DNA of 64,000 nucleotides from Aliivibrio fischeri ATCC 7744 = JCM 18803 = DSM 507 (GCF_023983475.1 NZ_CP092712.1:2356001-2420000); one strand, 5' to 3'. Shown: positions 42,191-52,820, counted from the stretch's first letter. Numbers and translations: made by a program. The notes: generated by a model not told the origin, from the sequence alone.

Positions 42191-42552
42191 CTCTGTTATT
42201 TCCTTTCAAAATTTATTTCGTCTTATTATTACGGTAAACACTTTATTTGTCAGTACTTCTCTGCCCTACCCATAATTAGCTATATAAATCACGAATGAGG
42301 TAAATAGCTAATTTTGTAGTAATTTTACTACAAAATAGAAAAAGACAAACAAAACCAATAACCATAAAAAACGTGCCACAAGCAAGCTATATGGAACTTT
42401 ATTGATTTAGGACAAGATTTTCAATCTGAATTAATTGAAAGTTTTTGTAGTTTTTTGACATATATCAATATACAAAGTAAGGGTATCATGTATATAATGT
42501 GACCCATAAGATATTTAGAAAATAACCACAAAGTGGACTAGGAGAAAGTAAA
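42191..42552. other. Intergenic region between nfo and grcA with nested palindromes
   Basis: Contains a perfect 9-bp inverted repeat AATTAGCTA (42274-42282)/TAGCTAATT (42305-42313) that runs into a perfect 12-bp one, ATTTTGTAGTAA/TTACTACAAAAT (42311-42336, 2-nt centre), and then the FNR-controlled grcA promoter. Confidence 0.75.
42455..42498 (+). promoter_or_regulatory. FNR-dependent promoter of grcA
   Basis: FNR box TTGAC-ATAT-ATCAA at 42455-42468 (consensus TTGAT-N4-ATCAA) and a TATAAT box at 42493-42498. The box centre lies about 42-43 bp before the predicted start, the class II activator position. E. coli grcA (yfiD) is also activated by FNR in anaerobic growth. Confidence 0.8.
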
Positions 42553-42930
42553 ATGATCACAGGTATCCAAATTACTAAAGCTGCAAATGACGATCTTCTT
42601 AACTCAATCTGGCTACTAGATAGCGAGAAAAACGAAGCACGTTGTGTTGTTGCAACAGCAGGTTTTGAAGCTGACCAAGTTATCGCAGCAAGCGAACTAG
42701 GTGAGTACGAAAGCCGTGATGTAGCTATCGAAAAAGCACCAAAAATTGAAGGTGGTCAGCACCTAAATGTTAACGTTTTACAACGTGACACTCTAGAAGA
42801 TGCTGTTAAACACCCAGAGAACTACCCACAACTAACTATCCGTGTATCTGGTTATGCTGTGCGTTTTAACTCTCTAACAACAGAACAACAAAAAGACGTT
42901 ATCGCACGTACTTTTACTGAATCTCTATAA
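42553..42930 (+). CDS. grcA: Autonomous glycyl radical cofactor GrcA
   Basis: Spare part for pyruvate formate-lyase: it replaces the C-terminal glycyl-radical domain after oxygen damage. 125 aa with the radical glycine in [11 protein letters not shown] (Gly100). AGGAGA precedes the ATG. It lies next to ung, as in E. coli, with an FNR-type promoter and its own terminator. Confidence 0.97.
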   Translation: MITGIQITKAANDDLLNSIWLLDSEKNEARCVVATAGFEADQVIAASELGEYESRDVAIEKAPKIEGGQHLNVNVLQRDTLEDAVKHPENYPQLTIRVSGYAVRFNSLTTEQQKDVIARTFTESL

Positions 42931-42954
42931 TTTTATAGTCGATTTAAAAATACG

Positions 42955-42990
42955 AAACGGCACTCAATGCTCATGAGTGCCGTTTTTTTA
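42955..42990 (+). terminator. Terminator after grcA
   Basis: AACGGCACTCA pairs with TGAGTGCCGTT across a short loop, followed by seven T. Confidence 0.9.
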
Positions 42991-43065
42991 TACCAATCAC
43001 AGTAAGTATTTAACTGCTAGGGTGCTCAATTATTTACTACGATTGATATTATTACTTTAGCCATA

Positions 43066-43100
43066 TAAAAAAGTCCCTTTGATCATTAACCAAAGAGACT
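43066..43100 (-). terminator. Terminator of the thr operon
   Basis: On the minus strand AGTCTCTTTG pairs with CAAAGGGACT (one wobble), followed by six T, about 20 bp after thrC. Confidence 0.85.
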
Positions 43101-43121
43101 CATCTATTTCAATCTTAGTGC

Positions 43122-44405
43122 TTATTGAACTTTTCTTAATACTGCTTTAAGTGCATCAAAATCATTATCTAAATCTTCAGATAACAATTCCATCGCATTA
43201 TGCTTGGCTAATGGAGCAGGTAGCTCAATATCATTGCCTAGGATATCTTCAACTACTTCTTTAAACTTAGCTGGATGTGCTGTACATAAGAAAAGGCCAG
43301 TTTCACCGTCAGAGAGTTGCTCATTCAATATACGATAAGCAATGGCACCATGAGGCTCACATAGATAGCCAGCTTGATTCATCTCTTTTAATGTTTCAGC
43401 ACTTTGCTCATCAGTAACTGCACCTTTACCAAGAGTTTCTAATCCCCATCCTAAACGCTGACATAGCTCTTCAATACGAGGCCAGTTATTTGGTTGACTT
43501 ACATCCATTGCATTTGAAATCGTTGGGATCGTGACTTTAGGTTCCCATTGACCCGTTTCAAGATAACGAGGAACGGTATCATTAACATTCGTTGCAGCAA
43601 TAAAGCGTTTTACAGGTAAGCCTAATGATTTCGCCAATAATCCCGCAGTCAAGTTGCCAAAATTACCACTTGGCACTGAAATAACGACATCATTACGTTT
43701 TTCTTTTGGTAGTTGAGATACCGCCTCAAAATAGTAACAAATTTGTGCCATCAAACGGCTAATATTGATTGAGTTTGCAGAGTTTAATCCAACTTCTTTA
43801 CGCAGTTCTGCATCATCAAAAGACTGTTTTACTAATGCTTGGCAATCATCAAAATCACCATCAACAGCAACGGTATGGATATTCTTACCTAATGTACAAA
43901 ATAACTTCTCTTGCAGCGGACTGATTTTACCTTTCGGGTAAAGAATGACGACCTTAATATTGTCCATACCATAAAATGCATGAGCAACAGCCGCACCGGT
44001 ATCACCCGATGTTGCCGTTAAAATAGTGATTTGTTCATCGCTATCAGTCACAGCACCTAGAGATTGAGCCATAAAACGGCCACCAAAATCCTTAAATGCT
44101 AATGTTGGTCCATGAAATAATTCTAACGCATAGACATCATCTTTAACGGCTTTAATCGGTGCAGGGAATTGAAATGCATTCTCAACCATACTTCTTACGG
44201 TATCTTGAGGCAGCTCCTCTTTGATAAAAGCAGATAAAATTTTAGTACTACGAGAAATAAAATCCTCAGCAAGAAGTGCATCAACATCATCAAATTTAGG
44301 TAATTCTGATGGAAAAAATAGTCCTTGATTGCGACCTAAACCTTGGCGAACCGCTTGGCCAAAAGAGACCTGCTCATCATTTTCTTTTATGTTATACAGC
44401 TTCAT
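43122..44405 (-). CDS. thrC: Threonine synthase
   Basis: PLP enzyme that converts O-phosphohomoserine to threonine. 427 aa with the PLP lysine in [17 protein letters not shown], the phosphate-binding loop [13 protein letters not shown] and ATSGDTGAA. Overlaps thrB by 4 bp (ATGA). Last gene of the operon. Confidence 0.97.
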   Translation of the reverse strand: MKLYNIKENDEQVSFGQAVRQGLGRNQGLFFPSELPKFDDVDALLAEDFISRSTKILSAFIKEELPQDTVRSMVENAFQFPAPIKAVKDDVYALELFHGPTLAFKDFGGRFMAQSLGAVTDSDEQITILTATSGDTGAAVAHAFYGMDNIKVVILYPKGKISPLQEKLFCTLGKNIHTVAVDGDFDDCQALVKQSFDDAELRKEVGLNSANSINISRLMAQICYYFEAVSQLPKEKRNDVVISVPSGNFGNLTAGLLAKSLGLPVKRFIAATNVNDTVPRYLETGQWEPKVTIPTISNAMDVSQPNNWPRIEELCQRLGWGLETLGKGAVTDEQSAETLKEMNQAGYLCEPHGAIAYRILNEQLSDGETGLFLCTAHPAKFKEVVEDILGNDIELPAPLAKHNAMELLSEDLDNDFDALKAVLRKVQ

Positions 44406-45358
44406 AGTTTACTTCCTGTCACTTGTGATCCTTGCTTATCTAAACGACAAACATGAACAAATCCTTCATTATTTTGAATGTAATTTTCTTGTAGCCAACG
44501 AGATACTCTATCCGCTACATCTTTATCTGTGCATATACTAAAAAGTGTCGGTCCTGAACCTGAAATCCCTGTCGTTAATGCACCTGCTGATGCTGCGTAT
44601 TCACGAGCTTTAGCAAAGTTTGGTAACAAGCGCTCTCTATAAGGTTCAGCCACCACATCTTTAATCATCTTTGCTGCGAGTTCTGGTTGTTTTGAGTAAC
44701 AAGCATGAATAAAACCAGCAAGGTTACGACCATGTGCAATCACATCTTGACGACGGTATTGAGAAGGTAAAATCTCACGAGCTTCAGCGGTTGATACTTT
44801 AATTCCAGGATAAGCCATAACCCAATACCATTCATCAAAGCATGGAACTTCTTGACTAATAATACCAAGCTCTTCCACCATTAACTGTAAGCCACCAAGG
44901 TAACATGGAGCTACATTATCATAGTGAATACCACCTGATATCTGCCCTTCCATTTCGCCCATTAACGCCAATAGTTCCACGTCATTTAAAGGGTTATCGT
45001 GAAATTGGTTTAATGCATCTAACGCCGCAACAATAGAACAAGCACTAGAACCAAGGCCTGAACCAATTGGCATATTTTTCTCTAAAATCATGTGAACATT
45101 CTTTAATGCCACATTTTTTTTATTCAATTCACGAGAAAATACACACCAACAGTCGTAAACAATATTGTCTTTAGGGTTTTCAGGTAATTTATCCACAAAG
45201 CTGCCAGCGGTAGCTAATGTAAATGCCTCACTTCCAAGCTCAACTAAAACACGATCACCCAATAGTGTACCGTCAATAGGTGAGACTGCTGCGCCTAATA
45301 CATCAAAGCCAACACTGACATTTCCTATTGATGCAGGAGCATAAACAACAACACTCAT
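44402..45358 (-). CDS. thrB: Homoserine kinase
   Basis: GHMP-family kinase that phosphorylates homoserine. 318 aa; the GHMP ATP loop reads [17 protein letters not shown] near residue 95 and the C-terminal glycine loop [14 protein letters not shown]. The start is 1 bp after the thrA stop and the end overlaps thrC. Confidence 0.97.
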   Translation of the reverse strand: MSVVVYAPASIGNVSVGFDVLGAAVSPIDGTLLGDRVLVELGSEAFTLATAGSFVDKLPENPKDNIVYDCWCVFSRELNKKNVALKNVHMILEKNMPIGSGLGSSACSIVAALDALNQFHDNPLNDVELLALMGEMEGQISGGIHYDNVAPCYLGGLQLMVEELGIISQEVPCFDEWYWVMAYPGIKVSTAEAREILPSQYRRQDVIAHGRNLAGFIHACYSKQPELAAKMIKDVVAEPYRERLLPNFAKAREYAASAGALTTGISGSGPTLFSICTDKDVADRVSRWLQENYIQNNEGFVHVCRLDKQGSQVTGSKL

Positions 45359-45359
45359 T

Positions 45360-47819
45360 TTATACTCCTAATTTCCAACCAAGCGTACGCATTAAATCAG
45401 AGAACACGCCAGCAGCGGTTACTTCGGTTCCTGCGCCATAACCACGCAATACTAATGGGATAGGTTGATAATAACGGCTATAGAAAGCCAATGCGTTTTC
45501 ACCATCTTTAATCTTAAACATAGGATCATCGCCATCTACTGCAACAATTCTTACTTTACATTTGCCATCTAAGATCTCACCAACATAACGCAATACCTTG
45601 CCATCTTCTGCTGCAATAGCCGATTGCTCAGCAAAATACGCATCCGCTTCAGGAAGTCGAGCCATAAACTCTTCAACCGTACCTGAATCGTCAAAGCCCG
45701 GAGGTAATGCTTGCTCAACTTCTACATCATCCAGCTCAATTTCAAGTCCAGACTCACGAGCTAAAATTAATAATTTACGTGCAACATCCATTCCTGAAAG
45801 ATCATCTCGAGGATCTGGCTCTGTAAAGCCATTTTCTTTCGCTACGTTTGTCGCTTCGCTTAATGACATACCTTCATCTAACTTACCAAAGATATAAGAA
45901 AGAGAGCCAGACAAGATACCGTTGAACTTTTCAAGCTCATCACCTGCTGCAATCAAATTCTGTAAGTTTTCGATAACAGGTAAGCCAGCACCAACCGTGG
46001 TTTCATACATAAATTTACGACGAGTACCACGCGCAGCGTTACGTAACTGATGGTAATAAGCCATTGAATCCGTATTGGCTTTCTTATTCGGTGTAATAAC
46101 GTGAAAACCAGCTGATAGGAAATCAACGTATTGAGCAGCTATACCATGATCTGATGTACAATCAACAATAACTGGGTTAATGATATGATTACGTTGAACC
46201 AAAGCAATTAAACGAGCTAAGCTAAATTCTTCAGACGTATTGCTCATGCGCTCACGCCAATCCTCTAGCGGAATACCTTTGCTATCCAGTAGCAACCCTC
46301 GGCTGTTTGCCAAACCACATACTCGAATTTCAATGCCTTTCTCTGCCAGTTTTGACTGTTGGCGTTTGATTTGATCAACTAGTTCACCACCAACACCACC
46401 AACACCAACAACAAAGACATCTAAGAAATGTTTACTATTGAATAGGTTTTCATGACATGCTTTTATCGACTCAGATACTTTATCTTCAGGAATAACAGCA
46501 GAAATCGCACGCTCAGAAGATCCTTGCGCGATAGCAATAATATTCACATTAACTTCAGTAAGAGAAGTAAAGAATTGAGAGGCTACGCCTTTCGATGTAC
46601 GCATACCATCGCCAACCAAAGTAACAATGGCAACATTATCTGTAAATTCAACCGGCTCTAATAAGCCATCTTTAAGTTCTAATTCAAAGGCTTCTCTTAG
46701 TACTTGCTCTGCCTTGCATTTATCTTCAGCTTCAATACAAAAACTTATACTGTATTCTGATGAGGATTGAGTAATAAGGACAATTGAGATCCCTGTAGCT
46801 GACATAGCACCAAATACACGGCTTGCCATACCAACCATGCCTTTCATACCCGGTCCACTAACATTAACCATTGTTAGGTTATTTAGTGTCGTAATCCCTT
46901 TAATAGCAAGATTATCTTCACCGGTATCTTGACCAATTAGAGTCCCTGCACCTTGAGGATTAAAGCTGTTTTTAATTAGACAAGGAATGTGGAATTGAGC
47001 AATAGGAGCGATTGTTTTCGGGTGAAGAACGGAAGCACCAAAGTAAGAGAGCTCCATAGCTTCTTGATAACTTAATGATTTTAATAGACGAGCATCATCA
47101 ACTAAACGTGGGTCACAATTATAGACACCATCTACATCAGTCCAAATCTCACAACATTCAGCTCGTAAACATGCTGCAAGCACTGCTGCTGAATAATCAG
47201 AACCATTACGACCAAGAGTTACCAACTCTCCTTTAGCATTACCAGCAGTAAAGCCAGGCATAATATTTACATGACCTTGTGGCAATGGTTCATTTTTAAA
47301 GTTTAATGTTGATACATCGACATCTACTGCACCTTCAAGGTAATCGCCTTTCGCATATAGATACTTAACGGGATCAATTAAGCTTGCTGGTTGACCTTTT
47401 GCTTCTAATACGGCTTTCATCATGACAATAGAAATGCGTTCACCTTTACTGATGATCTTTGCATATACATTATCTGGACACATGCCAAGTAAGGTGATCC
47501 CATGGGCATATTGACGTAATTGTGAAATAGAATCTTTCAGCTTATTTTCAAGTAATTTAAGATCAACTTGTGGAAGGGTGTCAGAAATACCGCTAAACAA
47601 TTGAGTAAAAACAGATTCTAGTTCTGAGATTTGTAATTCTGCCTCACCATTGGTAAGAAGATTATCAACCACTGAAACTAATTTATTTGTTACTTTTCCT
47701 GGCGCTGATAATACGACAGAAACTTCTTGTTGCTGTGCATTATTAGCAATAATGTCTGCGGCACGTAAAAAACGTTCTGAATCAGCTAATGACGAACCAC
47801 CAAATTTTAATACTCGCAT
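45360..47819 (-). CDS. thrA: Bifunctional aspartokinase I / homoserine dehydrogenase I
   Basis: Catalyses the first and third steps from aspartate to threonine. 819 aa: aspartokinase domain ([14 protein letters not shown] at the N terminus; [13 protein letters not shown]), two ACT regulatory repeats in the middle ([31 protein letters not shown]), then homoserine dehydrogenase with the NAD(P) loop [17 protein letters not shown] and the [11 protein letters not shown] motif. Under attenuation control by the thrL leader. Confidence 0.97.
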   Translation of the reverse strand: MRVLKFGGSSLADSERFLRAADIIANNAQQQEVSVVLSAPGKVTNKLVSVVDNLLTNGEAELQISELESVFTQLFSGISDTLPQVDLKLLENKLKDSISQLRQYAHGITLLGMCPDNVYAKIISKGERISIVMMKAVLEAKGQPASLIDPVKYLYAKGDYLEGAVDVDVSTLNFKNEPLPQGHVNIMPGFTAGNAKGELVTLGRNGSDYSAAVLAACLRAECCEIWTDVDGVYNCDPRLVDDARLLKSLSYQEAMELSYFGASVLHPKTIAPIAQFHIPCLIKNSFNPQGAGTLIGQDTGEDNLAIKGITTLNNLTMVNVSGPGMKGMVGMASRVFGAMSATGISIVLITQSSSEYSISFCIEAEDKCKAEQVLREAFELELKDGLLEPVEFTDNVAIVTLVGDGMRTSKGVASQFFTSLTEVNVNIIAIAQGSSERAISAVIPEDKVSESIKACHENLFNSKHFLDVFVVGVGGVGGELVDQIKRQQSKLAEKGIEIRVCGLANSRGLLLDSKGIPLEDWRERMSNTSEEFSLARLIALVQRNHIINPVIVDCTSDHGIAAQYVDFLSAGFHVITPNKKANTDSMAYYHQLRNAARGTRRKFMYETTVGAGLPVIENLQNLIAAGDELEKFNGILSGSLSYIFGKLDEGMSLSEATNVAKENGFTEPDPRDDLSGMDVARKLLILARESGLEIELDDVEVEQALPPGFDDSGTVEEFMARLPEADAYFAEQSAIAAEDGKVLRYVGEILDGKCKVRIVAVDGDDPMFKIKDGENALAFYSRYYQPIPLVLRGYGAGTEVTAAGVFSDLMRTLGWKLGV

Positions 47820-47934
47820 TTCTTCCTCCCTAAAAACGAGTGTTACTGCAATATCCTTACTGCATAACTAACATCATCATAACCTTTTCGTTTGATAATA
47901 AAAGAATACAATTAAGAATTAGTAACAAATTTGC

Positions 47935-47972
47935 AAAAAAAAAGCCTGCTCTGGTAATCAGAGCAGGCTTTT
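47935..47972 (-). terminator. Threonine operon attenuator
   Basis: A perfect 13-bp stem (AAAGCCTGCTCTG/CAGAGCAGGCTTT, 5-nt loop) followed by nine T on the minus strand, between the thrL stop and thrA. This is the terminator that ribosome stalling on thrL should prevent when charged Thr- or Ile-tRNA is low. Confidence 0.93.
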
Positions 47973-47989
47973 TCATATACTTATACGTA

Positions 47990-48058
47990 TCAGCCCACCC
48001 CAGCAACCATGGTGCCGGTAATTGTTGTGGTAATAATCATAGAGCTGATAATAAACAT
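47990..48058 (-). CDS. thrL: thr operon leader peptide
   Basis: 22 codons from the ATG at 48058; the peptide has five threonines and seven or so isoleucine/valine codons, with the run MIITTTITGTMVAGVG at its C terminus. Thr and Ile codons are what the E. coli thr leader uses to sense supply. It ends 18 bp before the attenuator stem. A shorter start at 48040 (16 aa) is possible; neither has a clear ribosome site, and a TAGAAT-like -10 at 48071-48066 would place the transcript start right at the first ATG. Confidence 0.88.
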   Translation of the reverse strand: MFIISSMIITTTITGTMVAGVG

Positions 48059-48220
48059 ATAATAAATTCTAAAGTAAATTGTTTGTCTTATGTAACATTT
48101 ACCTTACTTAGAGCTAATAAGTCAATGAAAAGTTTATTTATTTACTCAATAAAATATACAAACTAATCACCAAGACCTTGAATAATAAAAACAAATATTT
48201 TATTTATTTATAAAATTTAT

Positions 48221-48697
48221 TTAAATTAATAACTCTTTACTCATTAATAACCCATTGAGATCTGCGTAAATATAATCTCCTGGAGAAATCATTTTTCCAT
48301 TAATAGTAAGAGAAACCTGCTGCTCTCCTGCGCCTCTTTTTTCTGTTTTGAAAGGCGAAGTTCCTAGTGCCTTTAGGCCTAATGGCATGGTTTGTATTGC
48401 ACCGACATCACGTACAACACCATAAACAATCACTCCTTCCCACTGATTTTCAACAGCTAAGGTAGCAACTTGATCACCAAGTAACGCTTTTTGACGCGAT
48501 CCATTTCCATCTATGAATAATACTTTGCCCTTTCCATTCTGCTGGAGTACTTCTCTAACCAAAGAATTATCTTTATAACAACGAACCGTTACAATCTCGC
48601 CATAAAAACACGCCTTCCCGCCAAAGTTTTTAAAATCGATATCAACTAACTGCACTTTATCTTCAAACTGATCACAAATATCAGGTAATAAATCCAT
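48221..48697 (-). CDS. RraA-family protein (RraA paralog / putative aldolase)
   Basis: 158 aa from the ATG at 48697, which has AAGGAGAAC upstream. It has the RraA fold features ([50 protein letters not shown]). Unlike RNase E inhibitor RraA of E. coli, which reads VRQ, it keeps Arg96-Asp97, the pair that binds metal and substrate in 4-hydroxy-4-methyl-2-oxoglutarate aldolases. So it may be an aldolase or oxaloacetate decarboxylase rather than an RNase E regulator. The same gene sits between thrA and arcA in V. cholerae. Confidence 0.85.
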   Translation of the reverse strand: MDLLPDICDQFEDKVQLVDIDFKNFGGKACFYGEIVTVRCYKDNSLVREVLQQNGKGKVLFIDGNGSRQKALLGDQVATLAVENQWEGVIVYGVVRDVGAIQTMPLGLKALGTSPFKTEKRGAGEQQVSLTINGKMISPGDYIYADLNGLLMSKELLI

Positions 48698-49145
48698 TTT
48701 ATGTTCTCCTTGTTTGTAAAATCGACTATACAATAACAACATTTTTCAAATTACTTAGTTAGTATTCGCATAGATATTTACAATTTCAATATAGATATGT
48801 TGCCTTATTTATTACTACACTCTATTGTTATCGGTTGCTATTGATATAAATCAATAAAATGTATGGAAATAAAAATCGCTTATTGTTAGAGTGGTGTTAA
48901 AGGATTAAAATCCTGCTTCTAATGGAGTTTCAGTAAGCAGCTCATCAAATTAGAGCTTTATTTTATTATTGATTTTATATTCAATAATAACCACCAAGGA
49001 TGGCGTACCGTTTAGGTTTCAATTCTTCTATATTACTTTTTATTAACTATTGAAGAATCTATTTTCCTATTTGTAAATTTTTTATTATAGAATTAAAATT
49101 TGTTAATTCTACTTTTGACTTTAACCAGTTAGTTAGGTACCGCCC
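48698..49145. other. Long arcA upstream region with inverted repeats
   Basis: About 450 bp without a protein gene. It holds an FNR box at 48841-48854, a probable -10 TATTGT at 48881, the hairpin AGGATT/AATCCT near 48900, and a perfect 9-bp inverted repeat TATTATTGA/TCAATAATA (48964-48989). The arcA mRNA leader would be about 250 nt. Confidence 0.65.
48841..48854 (+). promoter_or_regulatory. Perfect FNR box upstream of arcA
   Basis: TTGAT-ATAA-ATCAA matches the FNR consensus exactly. A -10-like TATTGT at 48881-48886 puts the box centre about 42-45 bp before the start. In E. coli arcA is also activated by FNR. Confidence 0.75.
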
Positions 49146-49865
49146 ATGCAAACCCCACAGATCCTAATCGTTGAAGATGAACACGTAACTCGTAATACGT
49201 TAAAAAGCATTTTTGAAGCTGAAGGCTACAATGTTTTTGAAGCTAGCGATGGCGAAGAAATGCACAAAGTGCTTTCTGAACAGCAGCTTAATCTTGTGAT
49301 TATGGATATTAACCTGCCAGGTAAAAATGGCCTTCTTCTTGCTCGCGAACTTCGTGAACGAGGCGATATGGCATTAATGTTCCTAACAGGCCGTGATAAT
49401 GAAGTTGATAAGATTTTAGGTTTAGAAATTGGCGCTGATGATTACATCACAAAACCATTCAACCCACGTGAACTGACTATTCGTGCACGTAACTTATTAA
49501 CTCGTTCAATGAACCAAAACACAGTTGTTGAAGATAAGAAAATGGTTGAGCGCTATGTGTTCAACGGTTGGACTGTAGAAATCAACAGCCGTTCTCTTGT
49601 TAGCCCAAGCGGTGAGAGCTACAAGCTTCCACGTTCTGAATTCCGTGCTCTGCTTCACTTCTGTGAAAACCCAGGCAAAATCCAGACTCGTGCAGATCTA
49701 CTGAAAAAAATGACTGGTCGTGAGCTTAAGCCACACGATCGTACAGTAGATGTAACTATCCGTCGCATCCGTAAGCACTTTGAATCTGTAACTGATACTC
49801 CAGAGATCATCGCTACAATTCACGGTGAAGGCTACCGCTTCTGTGGTGACCTAGAAGAGCTATAA
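49146..49865 (+). CDS. arcA: Response regulator ArcA
   Basis: OmpR-family regulator that represses aerobic respiration genes when phosphorylated by ArcB. 239 aa: receiver domain with the phosphorylated Asp54 ([14 protein letters not shown]) and Lys in [12 protein letters not shown], then the winged-helix DNA-binding domain ([23 protein letters not shown]). Plus strand, while arcB follows on the minus strand after the lipoprotein gene. It ends at a bidirectional terminator. Confidence 0.97.
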   Translation: MQTPQILIVEDEHVTRNTLKSIFEAEGYNVFEASDGEEMHKVLSEQQLNLVIMDINLPGKNGLLLARELRERGDMALMFLTGRDNEVDKILGLEIGADDYITKPFNPRELTIRARNLLTRSMNQNTVVEDKKMVERYVFNGWTVEINSRSLVSPSGESYKLPRSEFRALLHFCENPGKIQTRADLLKKMTGRELKPHDRTVDVTIRRIRKHFESVTDTPEIIATIHGEGYRFCGDLEEL

Positions 49866-49892
49866 GAACCTCTTCTTATATGACTTTTAAAT

Positions 49893-49927
49893 AAAATGCC
49901 CAGCTATCACTAGCTGGGCATTTTTTT
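49893..49927. terminator. Bidirectional terminator between arcA and the arcB unit
   Basis: AAATGCCCAGCTA pairs with TAGCTGGGCATTT across TCAC, with A and T runs; it serves arcA and the convergent arcB-lipoprotein transcript. Confidence 0.9.
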
Positions 49928-49944
49928 ATCTATATAACATAGCA

Positions 49945-50391
49945 TCAATATACAGTATCAACACTCACGTTGGTTTCAATAATCCACTCACCACTTGCTT
50001 TAATCGCTATATCTACTTTTTTATTTGCATCTAAAGTGTGGAATGTCTGTCCAGCTATTTCCCAATTATGATTATCTTGAACTCGTACTTCATATTCCTC
50101 TTCGGTTACTTCCCAAGAGTCGTCACCTTGACGTAATTCAACACGTTCAATATTCAATTCAGGTGCAATGACTTGTTTTGAGCTCAAACCTAATGCAAAG
50201 TTAACTTTACTCTCATCGCTGTCTTCACCAATAGTTGGCATTTGATCAATCCAAATAGCTGAATTCAATTCAATTTTGGCATTCATCATTTCAATTTTAT
50301 TATCTTGTTTCCAATCCGCTTCTGATTGATTCGTCATTTGACAACCAGATAAAGCTGTTATTAGTGTTGCGGCAAATAGTACCTTTTTCAT
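49945..50391 (-). CDS. Putative lipoprotein of unknown function, downstream of arcB
   Basis: 148 aa with a lipoprotein signal peptide: MKKVLFAATLITALSGC, lipobox LSGC with Cys17. The mature part is acidic and seems beta-rich, with no family I recognise. It starts 8 bp after the arcB stop, so it should be co-transcribed with the anoxia sensor kinase. A link to envelope or redox sensing is only a guess. Confidence 0.8.
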   Translation of the reverse strand: MKKVLFAATLITALSGCQMTNQSEADWKQDNKIEMMNAKIELNSAIWIDQMPTIGEDSDESKVNFALGLSSKQVIAPELNIERVELRQGDDSWEVTEEEYEVRVQDNHNWEIAGQTFHTLDANKKVDIAIKASGEWIIETNVSVDTVY

Positions 50392-50399
50392 ATTATTCC

Positions 50400-52766
50400 T
50401 TACTTATCTTGCTGCTCTAACCAGCTTTTTAAAATTTGAATATCATGTTCGTATTCATTTTTGATTTCTTCAACCCAATCATCAATATTTTCCCACCACG
50501 CAGGTAAATCTGGTGATTGTGCTTTCTGTGCGACTTGTTGGATATGCTTTAACCCAATCGAACCTGCTGCACCTTTCATTTTATGCGTTTCAAACACAAT
50601 GCCATCTTGGTCTCTGGCCGTCATGTTTGTATCAAGTATTTGAATGTATTCTTTCATGCTTTTTTCAAACATTTCGATATTCGCATAAATAGGTTTTGTT
50701 CCTACTATCTCAATATAAGACTCTAACATTTCTAGATCGAGTAAACATTCAATTAGCTGATCATTTTCAGTTGGCTCAGAAGACGCTTCTTGTTCTTGTG
50801 GTACCCTTGGCGTTTCTGTCTTCTTCTCTGACATTGAAAATTGCTCAAGTACCTCTGTTAACGCTTTAACACTGAGTGGTTTACTTAATGCTTCATCCAT
50901 TCCATTTGTAAAGTACTCATCTTTTTCTTTAAGTAAATTAGCCGTTAATGCAATTAATGGTGGTAAATTATCAAACTTATCACGTAATGCTTTAGCAACA
51001 TCAAACCCAGTCATATCTGGTAATTGAATATCTAAAAGCGCTAAATCATACTTAGTTGGATCAAATTGCTTTATTGCATCTTCACCGCACATAGCAACAT
51101 CAACGGTATGACCTAAACTTTCTAATAAAGAACACGCAACAGTGACATTAAGTTCAATATCTTCAAGCATAAAAATGCGTAATGATTTTGAGCTTTTGGT
51201 TTCCGGCATTGCCTCTTCTTCTTCAACATGATCTACGAGTGGTACATTAATGGTTACCATGAAAGTACTTCCAAAATCGACTTCACTAGTAACAGTGATA
51301 TCACCACCCATTAAATTTATCAGCTCTTTTGATACCGCTAGTCCAATCCCGGTCCCTACAGCATGTAAATTATCCTTGCCTTGCTTAACTTGATAATACA
51401 TAGCAAAAACATTTTCTAATTCTTCTTCAGGAATACCGATTCCTGTATCTTCTATCTCAAAGGTTATCTCTGCGCTATCCTGATGTATATCCGCACTCAC
51501 AGACATAACAACCCCACCTTCTTTGGTAAATTTGGTGGCATTACCAACAAGATTCCATAACACCTGTCTTAATCGAGTGCTATCTACACTGATATGAGGA
51601 GGTAAGTCGGTCAAGCGCTCAAGATCAAAACGTAACCCTTTTTGTTCAGCCATAAGCCCCGAAATGTTTTCCATTTCAGTGACAAAACTAATGAAATCTA
51701 GCGGTTTAGGGAAAAGCTCTAATTTACGACGATCGAACTTATCCATATCGATAATATCGTTAAAAATATTACCTAATGTAATGGCGCTGACATTAATGGT
51801 TCTCATGTAATTATGTTGTTCATCATCTAAACGAGAGTCCAACAACATTCGGCTTAAACCGACAATACCATTTAATGGCGTACGTAATTCATGACTGATG
51901 GTTGAAATAAAGGTCGTTTTATCACGGCTCGCTTTTTGTAATGCATCTTCATATTCTTTACGTTCAGTAATATTTCGTCCAAAACCAACCAAGCCTAAAC
52001 GACGACCATCTTTGCTATAAAATGGAATTTTACTCAATTCAAAACACGCTTTACGACCATCAGGGTAATCAAGCCATTGTTCATAGGTTAATGCTTGGTT
52101 TTCTTGTAAAACTTGCCTATCCGTATCAATAACTTTTGCGGCAACTTCGGCATCGTATACATCTTTAGGAGAGAGGCCAATCAGCTCTTTTTCTAACTTG
52201 CCAGTCAGCTGCTCCATGGCTTTATTACAGCCAGAGAATAGACCAAGATCGTTTCGGTAATAAATAATATCGGGAGAGGTATCTAAGTAAGATCGTAATA
52301 ATGCGGTTTGTTCTGCTAATTCTAATTGTGCTTTCTCACGTTGGAATACTTCATTTTCGAGATCTTCCATCGCTTCTTGTCGTGCTTCTTCTGCTTTTTC
52401 ACGTTCTTCAATTTCTTGATTTAGCTTCTTTACATTCCCTTTTAGCTTTTTGTTTAAATCAAGATCTCGAGTGCGCATCTCTTCAAGTTTACTCACCAAT
52501 TTAGACAATCGTTGACGAGAATCTTCTAAATGTTCAACCACCACAGATAAAAAGAACACAGCCCAAGGCGTGATCAATAAACCAAAAAATACAGAGCGAA
52601 TAATATCGAGGTCATTCACTTCACCGCTCAGAACAAGCGTTACACCAACTTGAACAATAACGGCGAGTGCAACTAAGGCAATGGCAAGTAATAGACTAAA
52701 ACGGACAATGCCAAGCCTTACCATAAGATCGACATAAAATTGCGCGAGAATTTTTAACTGCTTCAT
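50400..52766 (-). CDS. arcB: Aerobic respiration control sensor kinase ArcB
   Basis: Tripartite hybrid kinase that senses quinone redox state and phosphorylates ArcA. Start at MKQLKILAQF (ATG 52766), seven bases after AGGG; an ATG two codons upstream is too close to that site. 788 aa: two membrane helices (about 22-46 and 56-77), coiled linker, PAS domain with the redox-active Cys180 and Cys241 conserved in E. coli, kinase domain with His292 (ISHELRTPLNG), receiver with Asp579 (ALLDIQLPDMTG) and Hpt with His728 (ETHKMKGAAGS). Confidence 0.97.
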   Translation of the reverse strand: MKQLKILAQFYVDLMVRLGIVRFSLLLAIALVALAVIVQVGVTLVLSGEVNDLDIIRSVFFGLLITPWAVFFLSVVVEHLEDSRQRLSKLVSKLEEMRTRDLDLNKKLKGNVKKLNQEIEEREKAEEARQEAMEDLENEVFQREKAQLELAEQTALLRSYLDTSPDIIYYRNDLGLFSGCNKAMEQLTGKLEKELIGLSPKDVYDAEVAAKVIDTDRQVLQENQALTYEQWLDYPDGRKACFELSKIPFYSKDGRRLGLVGFGRNITERKEYEDALQKASRDKTTFISTISHELRTPLNGIVGLSRMLLDSRLDDEQHNYMRTINVSAITLGNIFNDIIDMDKFDRRKLELFPKPLDFISFVTEMENISGLMAEQKGLRFDLERLTDLPPHISVDSTRLRQVLWNLVGNATKFTKEGGVVMSVSADIHQDSAEITFEIEDTGIGIPEEELENVFAMYYQVKQGKDNLHAVGTGIGLAVSKELINLMGGDITVTSEVDFGSTFMVTINVPLVDHVEEEEAMPETKSSKSLRIFMLEDIELNVTVACSLLESLGHTVDVAMCGEDAIKQFDPTKYDLALLDIQLPDMTGFDVAKALRDKFDNLPPLIALTANLLKEKDEYFTNGMDEALSKPLSVKALTEVLEQFSMSEKKTETPRVPQEQEASSEPTENDQLIECLLDLEMLESYIEIVGTKPIYANIEMFEKSMKEYIQILDTNMTARDQDGIVFETHKMKGAAGSIGLKHIQQVAQKAQSPDLPAWWENIDDWVEEIKNEYEHDIQILKSWLEQQDK

Positions 52767-52820
52767 AAACATACCCTGATAATATTCACATAAATAATAT
52801 CAGGGTTAGATGCATTTGAG

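Noticed and set aside
50400-52766. arcB as an unusual fusion protein
   Set aside because: The membrane-PAS-kinase-receiver-Hpt order is the standard ArcB layout, and the same applies to BarA.
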